The notes: generated from the letters alone by a model not told the origin. A stretch of 64,000 bases of DNA from Rhodospirillales bacterium (GCA_016214125.1 JACRPC010000048.1:17334-81333), one strand, 5' to 3'; counted from the first letter of the stretch, positions 18,676 through 27,799 are shown. Program-made: numbers and translations.

Positions 18676-18778
18676 CCATTGCTTGACGGAACGTAAGCCG
18701 GAGGTCATTCTCGCCGCCTTGTTTATCAGGCGGACCGGGCATGCTGCTTCTGATCGATAATTACGACAGCTTCACCTA
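18676..18778 (+). repeat. 103-bp direct repeat, downstream copy (trpG promoter and 5' end)
   Basis: This is the functional copy, matching 17157-17259 at 102 of 103 positions. It carries the sequence upstream of trpG, its ribosome site and its first 12 codons, and it runs into the intact trpG gene. The boundary on the left is sharp: the sequence before 18676 differs from that before 17157. Confidence 0.95.
18714..18733 (+). promoter_or_regulatory. Hairpin covering the trpG ribosome binding region
   Basis: CCGCCT (18714-18719) pairs with AGGCGG (18728-18733) across an 8-base loop, 7 bases before the trpG ATG. The 3' arm includes the likely Shine-Dalgarno AGG, so the hairpin could limit trpG translation. 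The same hairpin is present in the upstream repeat copy. Regulatory function is an inference. Confidence 0.4.
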
Positions 18779-19334
18779 CAACCTCTGGCACTATCTGGGC
18801 GAGTTGGGGGCCGAAATCGTGGTCAAACGCAACGACGCCCTTAGCGCCGCCGAGGCTCTGGCGCTCGATCCGGCCGGCATCGTGCTTTCCCCAGGTCCTT
18901 GCGATCCCGACAAGGCCGGCATCTGCCTGGAACTGATCGCCAAGGCGGCCGGAAAAGCGCCGATCCTGGGCGTCTGCCTGGGCCACCAAGCGATCGGCCA
19001 GGCCTTCGGCGGGCGCGTGGTGCGCGCCCCCCAGCCGATGCATGGCAAGGTCGATGCCATTCGCCACCAAGGCAGCGGCTTGTTTGCCGGCCTGCCCTCG
19101 CCGCTTCAGGCCACCCGCTATCATTCCCTGGTGGTCGAGCGCCAAAGCCTGCCCCCGATTCTTCACATCGAGGCGGAAAGCGCCGACGGGCTGATCATGG
19201 GCCTTCGCCACGCCATTCATCCCATCTTCGGGGTCCAGTTCCACCCGGAAAGCATCGCCTCGGAGGGTGGGCACGCGCTCCTCGCCAATTTCCTGGCCGT
19301 CTGCGGCCTGTCTCCCAAAAGGATCGCCGCCTGA
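18741..19334 (+). CDS. trpG: Anthranilate synthase component II (glutamine amidotransferase)
   Basis: TrpG supplies ammonia from glutamine to TrpE for anthranilate synthesis, the first step of the tryptophan branch. The 197-residue class I amidotransferase has the oxyanion region [15 protein letters not shown], the nucleophile Cys in [16 protein letters not shown] and the His-Glu pair in [10 protein letters not shown]. It overlaps trpD by an ATGA-type junction. No trpE is found upstream in this window, although it commonly lies there in this class; the region is occupied by the repeat-flanked kinase. Confidence 0.95.
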   Translation: MLLLIDNYDSFTYNLWHYLGELGAEIVVKRNDALSAAEALALDPAGIVLSPGPCDPDKAGICLELIAKAAGKAPILGVCLGHQAIGQAFGGRVVRAPQPMHGKVDAIRHQGSGLFAGLPSPLQATRYHSLVVERQSLPPILHIEAESADGLIMGLRHAIHPIFGVQFHPESIASEGGHALLANFLAVCGLSPKRIAA

Positions 19335-20362
19335 TGACCGCCTCGCTGGCCGCCATGAAGACGCTGTTGGGCCGACTGGCCCAGGGCGCCACCCTTGCCG
19401 AAGCCGAGGCCGAGGAGGCCTTCGACATCATCATGTCGGGCGACGCCACCCCGGCGCAGATCGGCGCCTTCCTGATGGCGCTCAGGCTTCGCGGCGAGAC
19501 GGTCGAGGAAATCGCCGGCGCCGCCAAGGCGATGCGGGCCAAAATGCTGCGCGTCAAGGCGCCCGCGGGCGCCATCGACATCGTCGGCACCGGCGGCGAC
19601 GCCACCGGCACCTACAACATCTCGACCGCGGCGGCCCTGGTGGCGGCCGGATGCGGCGTCGCCGTCGCCAAGCATGGCAACCGGGCGCTGTCCTCGAAAT
19701 CAGGCGCCGCCGACGTGCTGGCGGCGCTGGGGGTCAAGATCGATGCCGATCTGTCCTTGGTCGAGAAATCCCTGGTCGATGCCAAGATCGCCTTCCTGAT
19801 GGCGCCCCGCCATCACGGCGCCATGCGCCATGTCGCCGGCCCGCGAGTCGAACTGGGGCACCGCACGGTGTTCAACATCCTGGGGCCGTTGTGCAATCCG
19901 GCCGGCGTGACCCGCCAGATGACCGGCGCCTTTTCGCCCGATTGGCTGGAGCCGATGGCCCGGGTGCTGGGAAGACTCGGCAGCGAGCGAGCCTGGGTGG
20001 TGCATGGTCAGGGCATGGACGAATTGGCCACCACCGGCCCTTCGCAAGTCGTCGAACTGAAGGACGGCGCCATCCGCCGTTTCGAGGTGACGCCCGAAGA
20101 GGCGGGCTTGAAGCGCGCCACCTTGGCCGAGCTGACCGGCGGCGATCCTGCCCACAACGCCCAGGCTTTGCGCGACGTGCTGGCCGGCAAGCCTTCGGCC
20201 TACCGCGACATGGTGGTCTTGAACGCCGCCGCCGCCCTGGTGGTGGCCGATCGGGCCCCCGATCTCAAGGCGGGTGCGGCGCTGGCCGCCAAGGCGCTCG
20301 ACAGCGGCGCCGCCCGCACGGTTCTCGAACGCCTGATCGCCATCAGCCAGAGCGCCCCGTGA
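19334..20362 (+). CDS. trpD: Anthranilate phosphoribosyltransferase
   Basis: TrpD joins anthranilate and PRPP to give phosphoribosylanthranilate. The 342-residue product has the PRPP-binding GTGGDATGTYNISTAAA, the KHGNRALSSKSGAADVL loop near residue 110 and GPLCNPAGVTRQMTG near residue 185. The ATG at 19334 uses the last base of the trpG stop; the longer open frame upstream lies inside trpG and is not used. Its stop overlaps the GTG start of trpC. Confidence 0.96.
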   Translation: MTASLAAMKTLLGRLAQGATLAEAEAEEAFDIIMSGDATPAQIGAFLMALRLRGETVEEIAGAAKAMRAKMLRVKAPAGAIDIVGTGGDATGTYNISTAAALVAAGCGVAVAKHGNRALSSKSGAADVLAALGVKIDADLSLVEKSLVDAKIAFLMAPRHHGAMRHVAGPRVELGHRTVFNILGPLCNPAGVTRQMTGAFSPDWLEPMARVLGRLGSERAWVVHGQGMDELATTGPSQVVELKDGAIRRFEVTPEEAGLKRATLAELTGGDPAHNAQALRDVLAGKPSAYRDMVVLNAAAALVVADRAPDLKAGAALAAKALDSGAARTVLERLIAISQSAP

Positions 20363-21180
20363 GCGACGTTCTCGAGCGCATCTGCGCCGAAAAGCGCGAA
20401 CTGGTTATAAAACGCAAGGCGCTGACGCCGCTTTCGGTGCTTGAGGCGGCCGCCAAGGCGGCGGTGGCGCCGCGCGGCTTTCTCAAGGCGCTGAAAGCCA
20501 AGCTCGGGCGCGGCCAATATGGGCTGATCGCCGAGATCAAGCGCGCCTCGCCCTCGGCCGGGCTGATCCGGCCCGATTTCGATCCGGCCAATCTGGCCCA
20601 GGCCTATGAGAAAGGCGGCGCCGCCTGCCTCTCCGTGCTGACCGACGTCCCCCACTTCCAGGGCGACGACCGCTTCATCGGTCTGGCGCGCGGCGCCACC
20701 CAATTGCCGGTGCTGCGCAAGGATTTCCTCATCGATCCCTACCAGATCGTCGAATCGCGGGCCTTGGGCGCCGATGGCGTGCTGATCATCCTGGCCGCCC
20801 TGCCGATGGCCCAGGCCATCGAGCTGGAAAGCCTGGCGATGGAGCTGGGCATGGATGTGCTGGTGGAGGTTCACGACCAGGCCGAGCTTGACCGGGCGCT
20901 CGGGCACCTTAAATCTCCCCTGATGGGCATCAACAACCGCAACCTCAAGACCTTGGCGGTCGATATCGGCACCGCCATCCGCTTGGCGCCGCGCCTGCCG
21001 CCCGGCCGGCTGGCGGTGGCGGAAAGCGGCCTTTCCACCCCGGACGATCTGGCGCGTCTGGCGGCCGCCGGAGCCCGGCTGTTCCTGATCGGCGAGGCCC
21101 TGATGCGCCAGCCCGATGTCGAGGCGGCGACAAGGGCGCTGCTGCGCGATCCCGTTCCCCCCCTGCAACCCCTGCTCTGA
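20359..21180 (+). CDS. trpC: Indole-3-glycerol phosphate synthase
   Basis: TrpC closes the indole ring to form indole-3-glycerol phosphate. The 273-residue TIM barrel shows LIAEIKRASPSAGLI, LSVLTDVPHFQG, LRKDFLIDPYQI, GINNRNLKTL and VAESGL in the expected order, including the catalytic Lys and Glu residues. The start is the GTG at 20359 that overlaps the trpD TGA (GTGA); the longer upstream frame is not coding. It is a stand-alone TrpC with no TrpF fused to it. Confidence 0.95.
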   Translation: MSDVLERICAEKRELVIKRKALTPLSVLEAAAKAAVAPRGFLKALKAKLGRGQYGLIAEIKRASPSAGLIRPDFDPANLAQAYEKGGAACLSVLTDVPHFQGDDRFIGLARGATQLPVLRKDFLIDPYQIVESRALGADGVLIILAALPMAQAIELESLAMELGMDVLVEVHDQAELDRALGHLKSPLMGINNRNLKTLAVDIGTAIRLAPRLPPGRLAVAESGLSTPDDLARLAAAGARLFLIGEALMRQPDVEAATRALLRDPVPPLQPLL

Positions 21181-21191
21181 CGGTGGCACGC

Positions 21192-21668
21192 ATGACCGGC
21201 TTCACCCATTTCGACGCCCAGGGCAACGCCCAGATGGTCGATGTCTCGGAAAAGAACCCGACCGAGCGCATCGCCACCGCCAAGGGCAGCGTCTTGGTGG
21301 CGCCCGAAACCATGCGCCTGATCTTGGAGCGCGGCGTCAAGAAGGGCGACGTGCTGGCAGTCGCCCAGCTTGCCGGCATCATGGGGGCCAAGAAGGCGCC
21401 CGATCTGATCCCGCTTTGCCATCCGCTGGCCCTCAGCTCGGTCAAGGTGGAACTGGAATGCGACCCCGATCGCAACGCCGTCGACATCGTCGCCACCTGC
21501 AAGGTGACCGGCCGCACCGGAGTCGAGATCGAGGCGATGACGGCGGTGGCGGTGGCCGCGCTTACGGTCTATGACATGTGCAAGGCGGTCGATCGGGGAA
21601 TGCGGATCACCGACATTCGATTGACGCATAAATCAGGCGGCAAATCAGGTACATTCGAGGCGAATTGA
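21192..21668 (+). CDS. moaC: Cyclic pyranopterin monophosphate synthase
   Basis: MoaC converts the MoaA product to cyclic pyranopterin monophosphate in molybdenum cofactor synthesis. The 158-residue product begins MTGFTHFDAQGNAQMVDVS, which lines up with E. coli MoaC, and has the active-site IPLCHPLALSSVKVELE and the late DMCKAVDRGM segment. A GTG at 21183 would add three residues; the ATG at 21192 is preferred on alignment with the family. It sits between trpC and moeA, an order common in alphaproteobacteria, and overlaps moeA at TGATG. Confidence 0.95.
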   Translation: MTGFTHFDAQGNAQMVDVSEKNPTERIATAKGSVLVAPETMRLILERGVKKGDVLAVAQLAGIMGAKKAPDLIPLCHPLALSSVKVELECDPDRNAVDIVATCKVTGRTGVEIEAMTAVAVAALTVYDMCKAVDRGMRITDIRLTHKSGGKSGTFEAN

Positions 21669-22882
21669 TGATTTCAGTCGAAGAAGCGCAGCGCCGCGTT
21701 CTGGAACCCCTTTCCCCCATCGGCATCGAACGGGTAAGCCTAGTCGATGGGCTGGGCCGCGTATTGGCCGAGGATGTGGTGGCGCGCCTTTCCCATCCGC
21801 CGGCCGACGTCTCCTCGATGGACGGTTACGCTCTGCGCGCCGCCGATCTGGCCCAGGCGCCGGCCACCTTGCCGGTGGTGGGCGAGTCCGCCGCCGGCCA
21901 TCCCTTTGCGGGCGAGGTCGGACCTGGCCAGGCGGTGCGCATCTTCACCGGCGCCCATCTGCCCAAGGGCGCCGACGCGGTGGCGATGCAGGAGGATTGC
22001 CAGGCGGCCCCGGGCCAGGTGACGGTCAAGGTGGCGGTCAAGCCGGGCAACTTCATCCGTAAGGCCGGGATGGATTTCGCCGCCGGCCAAGTCGGGCTTT
22101 CGGCGGGACGCAGGCTTACCGCCCGCGACATCGGCCTTTTGGCCTCGATGAACATCTGCTGGCTTTCGGTGCGCCGCCGACCCAAGGTCGCCATCCTCTC
22201 CAGCGGCGACGAATTGGCCCTGCCCGGCGATCCGGTGGGGCCGGAGCGGATCATCTCCTCGAACAGCATCGGGCTGTGCGCCCTGGTGACCGCCCTGGGC
22301 GGCCAGCCCTTCGATCTCGGCATCGCGCCCGACGATCCCGCCGCCCTGGCGGCCTTGGCCCAGCAATCCAAGGGCGCCGATCTGGTGGTGACCAGCGGCG
22401 GCGCCTCGGAAGGCGAATACGATCACGTCAAAGCGGCGCTGGGGCCTATCGGCCTGGAAGTCGGCTTCCACAAGATCGCCATGCGGCCGGGCAAACCCTT
22501 GATCTTCGGCCGGCTGGGGCAAATGCCGATGCTGGGTCTGCCCGGCAATCCGGTCTCCGCCCTGGTCACCGCACAGCTTTTCTTGAAGCCGATGCTGCGC
22601 GCCCTGATGGGCGAAAGCCCGGCGGTGTCGCCCTTGGCCCGCGCCCGGCTGGGACGCGACATCGGCGCCAACGACATCCGCCAGGATTATCTGCGCGCCG
22701 CGCTTTCCCTAAACGGCGACGGCGAATGGGTGGCCACCCCCTTCGACCGCCAGGACAGCGCCATGATGTCGGCGCTGGCCAAGGCCGATCTTCTGGTCGT
22801 CCGCCCGCCCAAGGCCCCTCCCGCCCAGGCCGGCGCCTGGGTCCCTGTTCTCCCCCTGGCCGACGGTGTTCTCAACACTTGA
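21668..22882 (+). CDS. moeA: Molybdopterin molybdenumtransferase
   Basis: MoeA inserts molybdate into adenylated molybdopterin, the last step of molybdenum cofactor assembly. The 404-residue product contains SSMDGYALRAAD near residue 50, the VAILSSGDELALPGDPVGP segment near 175, the TSGGASEGEYDHVK core and LGLPGNPVSALVT near 295. The ATG at 21668 overlaps the moaC stop. It is followed by the lexA control region. Confidence 0.95.
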   Translation: MISVEEAQRRVLEPLSPIGIERVSLVDGLGRVLAEDVVARLSHPPADVSSMDGYALRAADLAQAPATLPVVGESAAGHPFAGEVGPGQAVRIFTGAHLPKGADAVAMQEDCQAAPGQVTVKVAVKPGNFIRKAGMDFAAGQVGLSAGRRLTARDIGLLASMNICWLSVRRRPKVAILSSGDELALPGDPVGPERIISSNSIGLCALVTALGGQPFDLGIAPDDPAALAALAQQSKGADLVVTSGGASEGEYDHVKAALGPIGLEVGFHKIAMRPGKPLIFGRLGQMPMLGLPGNPVSALVTAQLFLKPMLRALMGESPAVSPLARARLGRDIGANDIRQDYLRAALSLNGDGEWVATPFDRQDSAMMSALAKADLLVVRPPKAPPAQAGAWVPVLPLADGVLNT

Positions 22883-22891
22883 CGTTTTTGC

Positions 22892-22920
22892 TTGACGTTT
22901 GTTCCGAACTTAATTAGAAC
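22892..22920 (+). promoter_or_regulatory. lexA promoter with SOS box (GAAC-N7-GAAC)
   Basis: A perfect alphaproteobacterial SOS box lies at 22906-22920 (GAAC, 7 bases, GAAC). It overlaps a likely -10 (TAGAAC, 22915-22920) placed 17 bases from a -35 TTGACG at 22892-22897. LexA binding here would block the promoter, giving autoregulation. CTTGACGTTT is also repeated just upstream (22879-22888 and 22891-22900). Confidence 0.85.
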
Positions 22921-22987
22921 ATACAAGGTATAGACAGTTCGCCGCTTGGCGCCCGGGGGCGCGACCGGCCTGAGAGGGAGTTCACCC

Positions 22988-23713
22988 ATGTTGACCAAGA
23001 AGCAGTACGAGCTTCTGCTGTACATCGACCGCGCCTTGAAGGAATCGGGCGTGTCGCCCTCCTTCGACGAGATGAAGGATGCGCTCAAGCTGAAATCGAA
23101 ATCGGGCATCCACCGCCTGATCACCGGCCTTGAGGAACGCGGCTTCCTGCACCGCCTGCCGCATCGCGCCCGGGCCCTCGAAGTCATCCGCCTGCCCGAG
23201 AACATGGCCGACGAGCGGCCGGGGCGCATGCAGCCCGCCACCCCCACGGCGCGCTACCAGACCGCCAATGTGGTGCGGCCCAATTTCAAGCCGCCGCTGC
23301 CCGGCCGGGTGCTCAACATCGAAACCACGGCGGCCCAGATCCCGCTTTGGGGCAAGATCGCCGCCGGCACGCCGATCGACGCGCTGCGCGACCATTCCGC
23401 CACCGTCGACGTGCCCGTCACCCTTCTGGGCAGCGGCGAGCATTACGCCCTGGCGATCGAGGGCGATTCGATGGTCGATGCCGGCATCATCGAGAACGAC
23501 ACCGTCATCATCCGCCGCTGCGACACCGCCGAGAACGGCACCATCGTGGTGGCCTTGATCGACAACAACGAGGTGACGCTGAAGCGCCTGCGCCGCAAGG
23601 GCGATTCGATCGCGCTGGAACCCGCCAACAAGAAGTACGAGACCCGCATCTTCGGCCCCGACCGGGTCAAGGTGCAAGGCCGGCTGGTCGGGTTGCTCAG
23701 GACGTATAATTGA
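22988..23713 (+). CDS. lexA: LexA repressor
   Basis: LexA represses DNA-damage genes and cleaves itself when RecA filaments form. The 241-residue protein starts [20 protein letters not shown] with an N-terminal winged helix-turn-helix (about 1-65). The cleavage site Ala126-Gly127 lies in [10 protein letters not shown], the catalytic Ser161 in EGDSMVDAG and Lys199 in [14 protein letters not shown]. The ATG at 22988 has GAGAGGGAG upstream; a start 42 bases earlier is in frame but unlikely. It is controlled by the SOS box upstream. Confidence 0.96.
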   Translation: MLTKKQYELLLYIDRALKESGVSPSFDEMKDALKLKSKSGIHRLITGLEERGFLHRLPHRARALEVIRLPENMADERPGRMQPATPTARYQTANVVRPNFKPPLPGRVLNIETTAAQIPLWGKIAAGTPIDALRDHSATVDVPVTLLGSGEHYALAIEGDSMVDAGIIENDTVIIRRCDTAENGTIVVALIDNNEVTLKRLRRKGDSIALEPANKKYETRIFGPDRVKVQGRLVGLLRTYN

Positions 23714-23764
23714 GGGTGCGCACGTTGGCTAAAAGCCTTGAGCTTACGCACTCGGAGTCCGACA

Positions 23765-24610
23765 ATGAACGAACAAGCTTTTCGGCATGATTATTCAAAT
23801 TTATTTGAAGAGGTCACGCCAATTGAAAAACAAAAAATAAGACCCACGAAGCGCGTTCAAGGCGGGACCACAACGTCCGACGTGGTCATGAGCGCTGCGG
23901 TAGGCGATAATAGCGGCCTATTTCAGCAAATTATGGCGTTGCATGTGGAGCCCGGCTCGGTCGTTGCCGACATTACCTACGGAGGGGGGGTGTTTTGGAG
24001 GCTAATTCCAAAAAATCAATATTTACTTCTTCCTACCGATTTAAAAACTGGAACATCCTGGGATAGGCTTCCCCATAAGGCGAACTCTGTTGATGCCGTC
24101 ATATTTGATCCTCCCTATATGGAAGGTCTCTATCGCAAGAACAAATCGGAATTAGCTGGTAGCGGGACGCATTCCGCCTTCCGCCATTTTTATTCGAATG
24201 GCAAAGAGACCAGGGAAGGCCGGAAATGGCATGACGCTGTGCTTGAAGCATATCTATCGGCTCTTCCAGAAGTTATAAGAATTCTAAAGCATAATGGGAA
24301 ATTTATTGTAAAATGCCAAGACGAAGTCTCAGCCAATCGACAAAAACTGACGCATGTTGAGCTGATTTGGGCCCTTGAAGCGGCTGGGTTCTATTGTAAG
24401 GATTTATTCGTTTGCATAAGACACAACAAACCAGTGGTATCACGACTTGTAAAACAGATTCACGCACGAAAAAATCACAGTTATTTCCTTGTATTCGAGC
24501 GCCAGGATCATTTAAAAAGTCTATCGCATTCCAATTTTCGTATATGGCTTACAGATATTGCACGGTCCGCCTGTAAACATATTATTGGATCAAAGAGAAA
24601 AGATCGGTAG
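23765..24610 (+). CDS. DNA methyltransferase-like protein (DPPY motif), candidate restriction-modification methylase
   Basis: This 281-residue protein has [13 protein letters not shown] near residue 112, the DPPY catalytic motif of amino-methyltransferases that act on N6-adenine or N4-cytosine. [17 protein letters not shown] near residue 65 resembles the SAM-binding motif I. The ATG at 23765 has GGAG 7 bases upstream. It is clearly more AT-rich than its neighbours and inserted after lexA, which points to horizontal transfer. It converges on the downstream gene with a 29-base overlap, suggesting a linked methylase and nuclease. Its target sequence cannot be predicted. Confidence 0.78.
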   Translation: MNEQAFRHDYSNLFEEVTPIEKQKIRPTKRVQGGTTTSDVVMSAAVGDNSGLFQQIMALHVEPGSVVADITYGGGVFWRLIPKNQYLLLPTDLKTGTSWDRLPHKANSVDAVIFDPPYMEGLYRKNKSELAGSGTHSAFRHFYSNGKETREGRKWHDAVLEAYLSALPEVIRILKHNGKFIVKCQDEVSANRQKLTHVELIWALEAAGFYCKDLFVCIRHNKPVVSRLVKQIHARKNHSYFLVFERQDHLKSLSHSNFRIWLTDIARSACKHIIGSKRKDR

Positions 24611-25211
24611 TCCATTTTCCATCAAGCGGCCATGTGATTTGTTCTGTGCTCGCCAGCAGATACTCCCTATCCTCTATATTGTATTTTTTACTAACAGTTA
24701 GACGACAATCGCGGTTTCTCATATAGGCAAAGCTCCAGTCGCCCGTGAATGGAAACAACGGGACAGCCAAGAAGTCATATTCCCCCCTTTGATAGCATGT
24801 TGTCTGTACATAATTGCCGTTAGGAAGATGAATTCTCCGGGCATCCGAGCCGTCATTCTGAACATCAGCAACCAATCGTCCAGAATTGATATCGCGGCTT
24901 ATTGAATTTGTCTGCATGGATTTCAATTGTACGGAATATGATTTTCCACGATAAATAAAAGTTCTATCGGATTTATTCCTGCTTCTATCATGGTCATCGT
25001 GTTTTGCCACTTCGGTGATTTCAGTGCTTACAGAGCGAATGTGCTTATCAAACATCTCCTCGGCGATATAGCCGAGGATCATGCCACGAAGGCTCGGAGC
25101 CCGTTTTATCGACATGATGAGGTCTTCAGGCTTCACAGAATCTATGATTGTTAAAACGCGCTGTCTTGCCTGAACCGCCTCTGGGTCGTTCTTATCTTTC
25201 CGGGACCTCAC
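24582..25211 (-). CDS. Putative restriction endonuclease (PD-(D/E)xK-like), low GC
   Basis: I do not recognise this 209-residue protein as a named family. The segment [20 protein letters not shown] near residues 82-101, preceded by GYIAEEMF near residue 48, could be the helix Glu, Asp and QxK set of a PD-(D/E)xK nuclease. The start is a GTG at 25211 with AAGGA 9 bases upstream. The gene is AT-rich like its convergent neighbour, the DPPY methyltransferase, and the pair is isolated between lexA and a CopZ-like gene. Together these suggest a type II restriction enzyme, but the function is an inference. Confidence 0.5.
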   Translation of the reverse strand: MRSRKDKNDPEAVQARQRVLTIIDSVKPEDLIMSIKRAPSLRGMILGYIAEEMFDKHIRSVSTEITEVAKHDDHDRSRNKSDRTFIYRGKSYSVQLKSMQTNSISRDINSGRLVADVQNDGSDARRIHLPNGNYVQTTCYQRGEYDFLAVPLFPFTGDWSFAYMRNRDCRLTVSKKYNIEDREYLLASTEQITWPLDGKWTTDLFSLIQ

Positions 25212-25328
25212 CTAGGTTTTCCTTTATCGGTGGCGAAACAGAGGAAGCATGCCTCGGAAACTTTAAAATTCTACGGCGATTTCCCTGCCCGAACCATCCA
25301 CTACAAACATGGACTGTCGGGTTTGGGT

Positions 25329-25532
25329 TCAAATTATCCCTTCAAAGGTAAAACCGGCATTCTCGACGGCGCCCTTGATCTTGGCAGCGTCGTTGAGACC
25401 GTCCACCGTCACCGTCTTGGCGGCCAGATCGACCGCCACCTTGGCCTGGGGATCGACGGCCTTGATCGCCCGCTCGACCGAGCCGGCGCAGCCCATGCAG
25501 GTCATGCCGTCGACGCGATATTTCTGGCTCAT
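25329..25532 (-). CDS. Heavy-metal-associated (CopZ-like) copper-binding protein
   Basis: This 67-residue protein is a single HMA domain with the metal-binding loop GMTCMGCAGSV at residues 9-19 (CxxC). Such proteins carry Cu(I) in the cytoplasm to P-type ATPases or regulators. No copper ATPase is adjacent in this window; the nearest copper genes are the PCu(A)C cluster about 16 kb away. It lies 66 bases upstream of the divergent polysaccharide deacetylase gene on the same strand. Confidence 0.9.
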   Translation of the reverse strand: MSQKYRVDGMTCMGCAGSVERAIKAVDPQAKVAVDLAAKTVTVDGLNDAAKIKGAVENAGFTFEGII

Positions 25533-25598
25533 CGCTTCCTCCTCGCTTGATGGCGCCGATTATACCCCCTCGCCCGTCCAACGGAAATGGGGCGCCTG

Positions 25599-26828
25599 TT
25601 AGGGCCGGGCCGAGGCTTTGGCCGCACTCGTTGCGCCATTGCCGTTACCGTTGGCGTGACGCTTGACGATGGCGGAAAGCGGCACCAAGGCCAGCCCGCT
25701 TTTTTCCAAGGTGGGCAGCCAGGCCTCCAGCGCATCGAGCGTGGCGTCATGGGGGTGGCCGATGGCGATAGCATGGCCATATTGGCGGGCATATTCCTCG
25801 AGCTTGTAGAGCTGGATTTCCACCGCCGCCAGGCTGGGCTCGTTGTCGAGAAAGACGTTGCGCTCGGCAAAGGGCAGGCCGATCTCGCGCGCAATCTCGG
25901 CCGCCACCGAGCCGCCCGTCGTCTTTGAATCTAAAAATAACAATCCTCTCGCCTTAAGTTCGGTTAACACCACGGCCATGCCCGAACGATCGGCGGTGAA
26001 TTTGCTGCCCATATGATTGTTGATGCCGACATAGCCAGGAAAGCGATCGAGCGCTCGGCGCAAGCGAGTCCGGATGTCGTCGGGGCTCATGCCGGCCAGC
26101 AGCACGTCGGGGCCGGGATCGGTGTAGGGCCCAAGCGGCTCCATCGGCACATGGATGATGAGTTCGTGGCCGCGCGCCCGCCCGGCGGCGGTCTGGGCGG
26201 CCAGTTCGCCGGAATAGGCCAGGAAGGCCAAGGTCAGCGGCCCCTTGAGCGTAAGCGTGCGGTAGGTGCGCTTGCGGTCGAGTCCGAGATCGTCCATCAC
26301 CACCGCCACCATCGGCTTTTTGCCCGGATCGGCGAAGGGCACGGCGTTGCGCAGCCAGGCGGCCATTTGGCCTCCGGGAACGGGCTTGGGCGCGTTGATG
26401 ACCGCATCGGGAATGGGCGTGCCGACATAAGGGCCCGATTCCGGCGCCACCGCCGATTGGGCGCCCCTGGTGTTGGGCAGAGCCAGAGGCGGAATCGGCG
26501 GGGCGTTGCGCACTGTGGGGATCGGCTGGCGCGCCGGCTGGGCGGGCGGGCTGGGCAGGGCGGCGGTTTCCGAAGGCGGCGGGGTCGGCTTGCGCTTGCC
26601 CACCATGGCGCCTACCCCCAAGCCAAGCCCGATCCCGAAGGCGAGCAGCACGAATCCCAACAGCGGCGCCCGCCAGGGACCAAGGGCCTGCCAACGCGAC
26701 CGGGAGAACCAGGGTGCCAGAGGCTTCCAGGCCTGACGGGCGAACCAACGGGCATGGATGGGCAGTTCGGCCAGGCGGTCGATCGCGTGAACCAGCCAGG
26801 GCGGCGGTTTCTTGATCGTGAAGGCCAT
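25599..26828 (-). CDS. Divergent polysaccharide deacetylase family protein
   Basis: This 409-residue membrane-anchored protein has a TM helix at about 57-75 (LLGFVLLAFGIGLGLGVGA), a long Pro/Ala-rich linker and a C-terminal divergent polysaccharide deacetylase domain (YibQ type). Markers are VAVVMDDLGLDRK, ELIIHVPMEPLG, GINNHMGSKFT and LFLDSKTTGGS. The domain resembles NodB-type deacetylases but its natural substrate is not known. The frame extends upstream through the secF gene; the ATG at 26828 is the sensible start. It follows secF by 29 bases. Confidence 0.88.
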   Translation of the reverse strand: MAFTIKKPPPWLVHAIDRLAELPIHARWFARQAWKPLAPWFSRSRWQALGPWRAPLLGFVLLAFGIGLGLGVGAMVGKRKPTPPPSETAALPSPPAQPARQPIPTVRNAPPIPPLALPNTRGAQSAVAPESGPYVGTPIPDAVINAPKPVPGGQMAAWLRNAVPFADPGKKPMVAVVMDDLGLDRKRTYRTLTLKGPLTLAFLAYSGELAAQTAAGRARGHELIIHVPMEPLGPYTDPGPDVLLAGMSPDDIRTRLRRALDRFPGYVGINNHMGSKFTADRSGMAVVLTELKARGLLFLDSKTTGGSVAAEIAREIGLPFAERNVFLDNEPSLAAVEIQLYKLEEYARQYGHAIAIGHPHDATLDALEAWLPTLEKSGLALVPLSAIVKRHANGNGNGATSAAKASARP

Positions 26829-26857
26829 CCTCGCCCTTTGGGCGCCTGGAGCGCCGG

Positions 26858-27799
26858 TTACGGTTTGGCGGCTTCCGCTTCGTCCGCCGCCGCCTCGCCC
26901 TCGCCGCTGCGGCGCAGGTTGAAATAGATGAGGATCGGGATCGCCACATAGATCGAGGAATAGGTGCCGATGATCACGCCCCACAGCATGGCCAGCGAAA
27001 AGCCGTGGATCACCTCGCCGCCGAACAGATAGAGCGCCAAGGTGGAGACGAACACCGTGCCGCCGGTAAGGAAAGTGCGGGCCAAGGTCTCGTTGATGCT
27101 GAGATTGAGCAGATCGAACAGCGGCATGGTCTTGTATTTGCGCAGATTCTCGCGCACCCGGTCGTATTCGACGACGGTGTCGTTGATCGAATAGCCGACG
27201 ATGGTGAGGATCGCCGCCACGCTGGTCAGGTTGAATTCCAGACCGGTGATGGAAAAGAGGCCGAAGGTGGTGATGACGTCGTGGAAGGTGGCGACCAGGG
27301 CGCCGACGCCGAACTGCCACTCGAAACGGAACCAGACATAGACGGCGATCGCCAGCACCGACAGCACCACCGCCAAGATGCCGCTTTTCACCAATTCCTC
27401 GCCCACCTTGGGCCCCACGAACTCGGTGCGCCGGTAGTCATAGCCCTCGCCCAGACTTTCCTTGACCTTGCGCACGGCGGCCAATTGCGCCTCTTCGCCG
27501 CCTTCCTGGCGCTGGACGCGCACCAGCACCAGATCAGCGGCGCCGAATTCCTGCAACGCCACCTCGCCCAGGCCAAGATTGCCCAGAATGCCGCGCATTT
27601 TGCCCAGATCGGCCGGCCCCTTGGTCGATTTCACTTCCATCAGGATGCCGCCGGCGAAATCGATGCCGAAATTGAAGCCCTTGGTCGTCATGGAAACGAT
27701 CGAGCCGATCACCAGCACGAGAGTCAGGCCGAAGGCCCACAGGCGCTTGCCGACGAAATCGAATTTGGTGTCCTGGGGCAGGAAGCGGCGGATGAACAT
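26858..27799 (-). CDS. secF: Protein translocase subunit SecF
   Basis: SecF works with SecD to pull exported proteins through SecYEG using the proton motive force. The 313-residue product has six predicted helices, the N-terminal GFNFGIDFAGGILMEV signature, and the core AILTIVGYSINDTVVEYDRVREN. It starts 10 bases after secD. The order yajC-secD-secF is conserved widely. Confidence 0.95.
   Translation of the reverse strand: MFIRRFLPQDTKFDFVGKRLWAFGLTLVLVIGSIVSMTTKGFNFGIDFAGGILMEVKSTKGPADLGKMRGILGNLGLGEVALQEFGAADLVLVRVQRQEGGEEAQLAAVRKVKESLGEGYDYRRTEFVGPKVGEELVKSGILAVVLSVLAIAVYVWFRFEWQFGVGALVATFHDVITTFGLFSITGLEFNLTSVAAILTIVGYSINDTVVEYDRVRENLRKYKTMPLFDLLNLSINETLARTFLTGGTVFVSTLALYLFGGEVIHGFSLAMLWGVIIGTYSSIYVAIPILIYFNLRRSGEGEAAADEAEAAKP

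Noticed and set aside
22879..22900. Repeated CTTGACGTTT before lexA as a second operator.
   Set aside because: It is better explained as -35 sequence; the SOS box already accounts for regulation.
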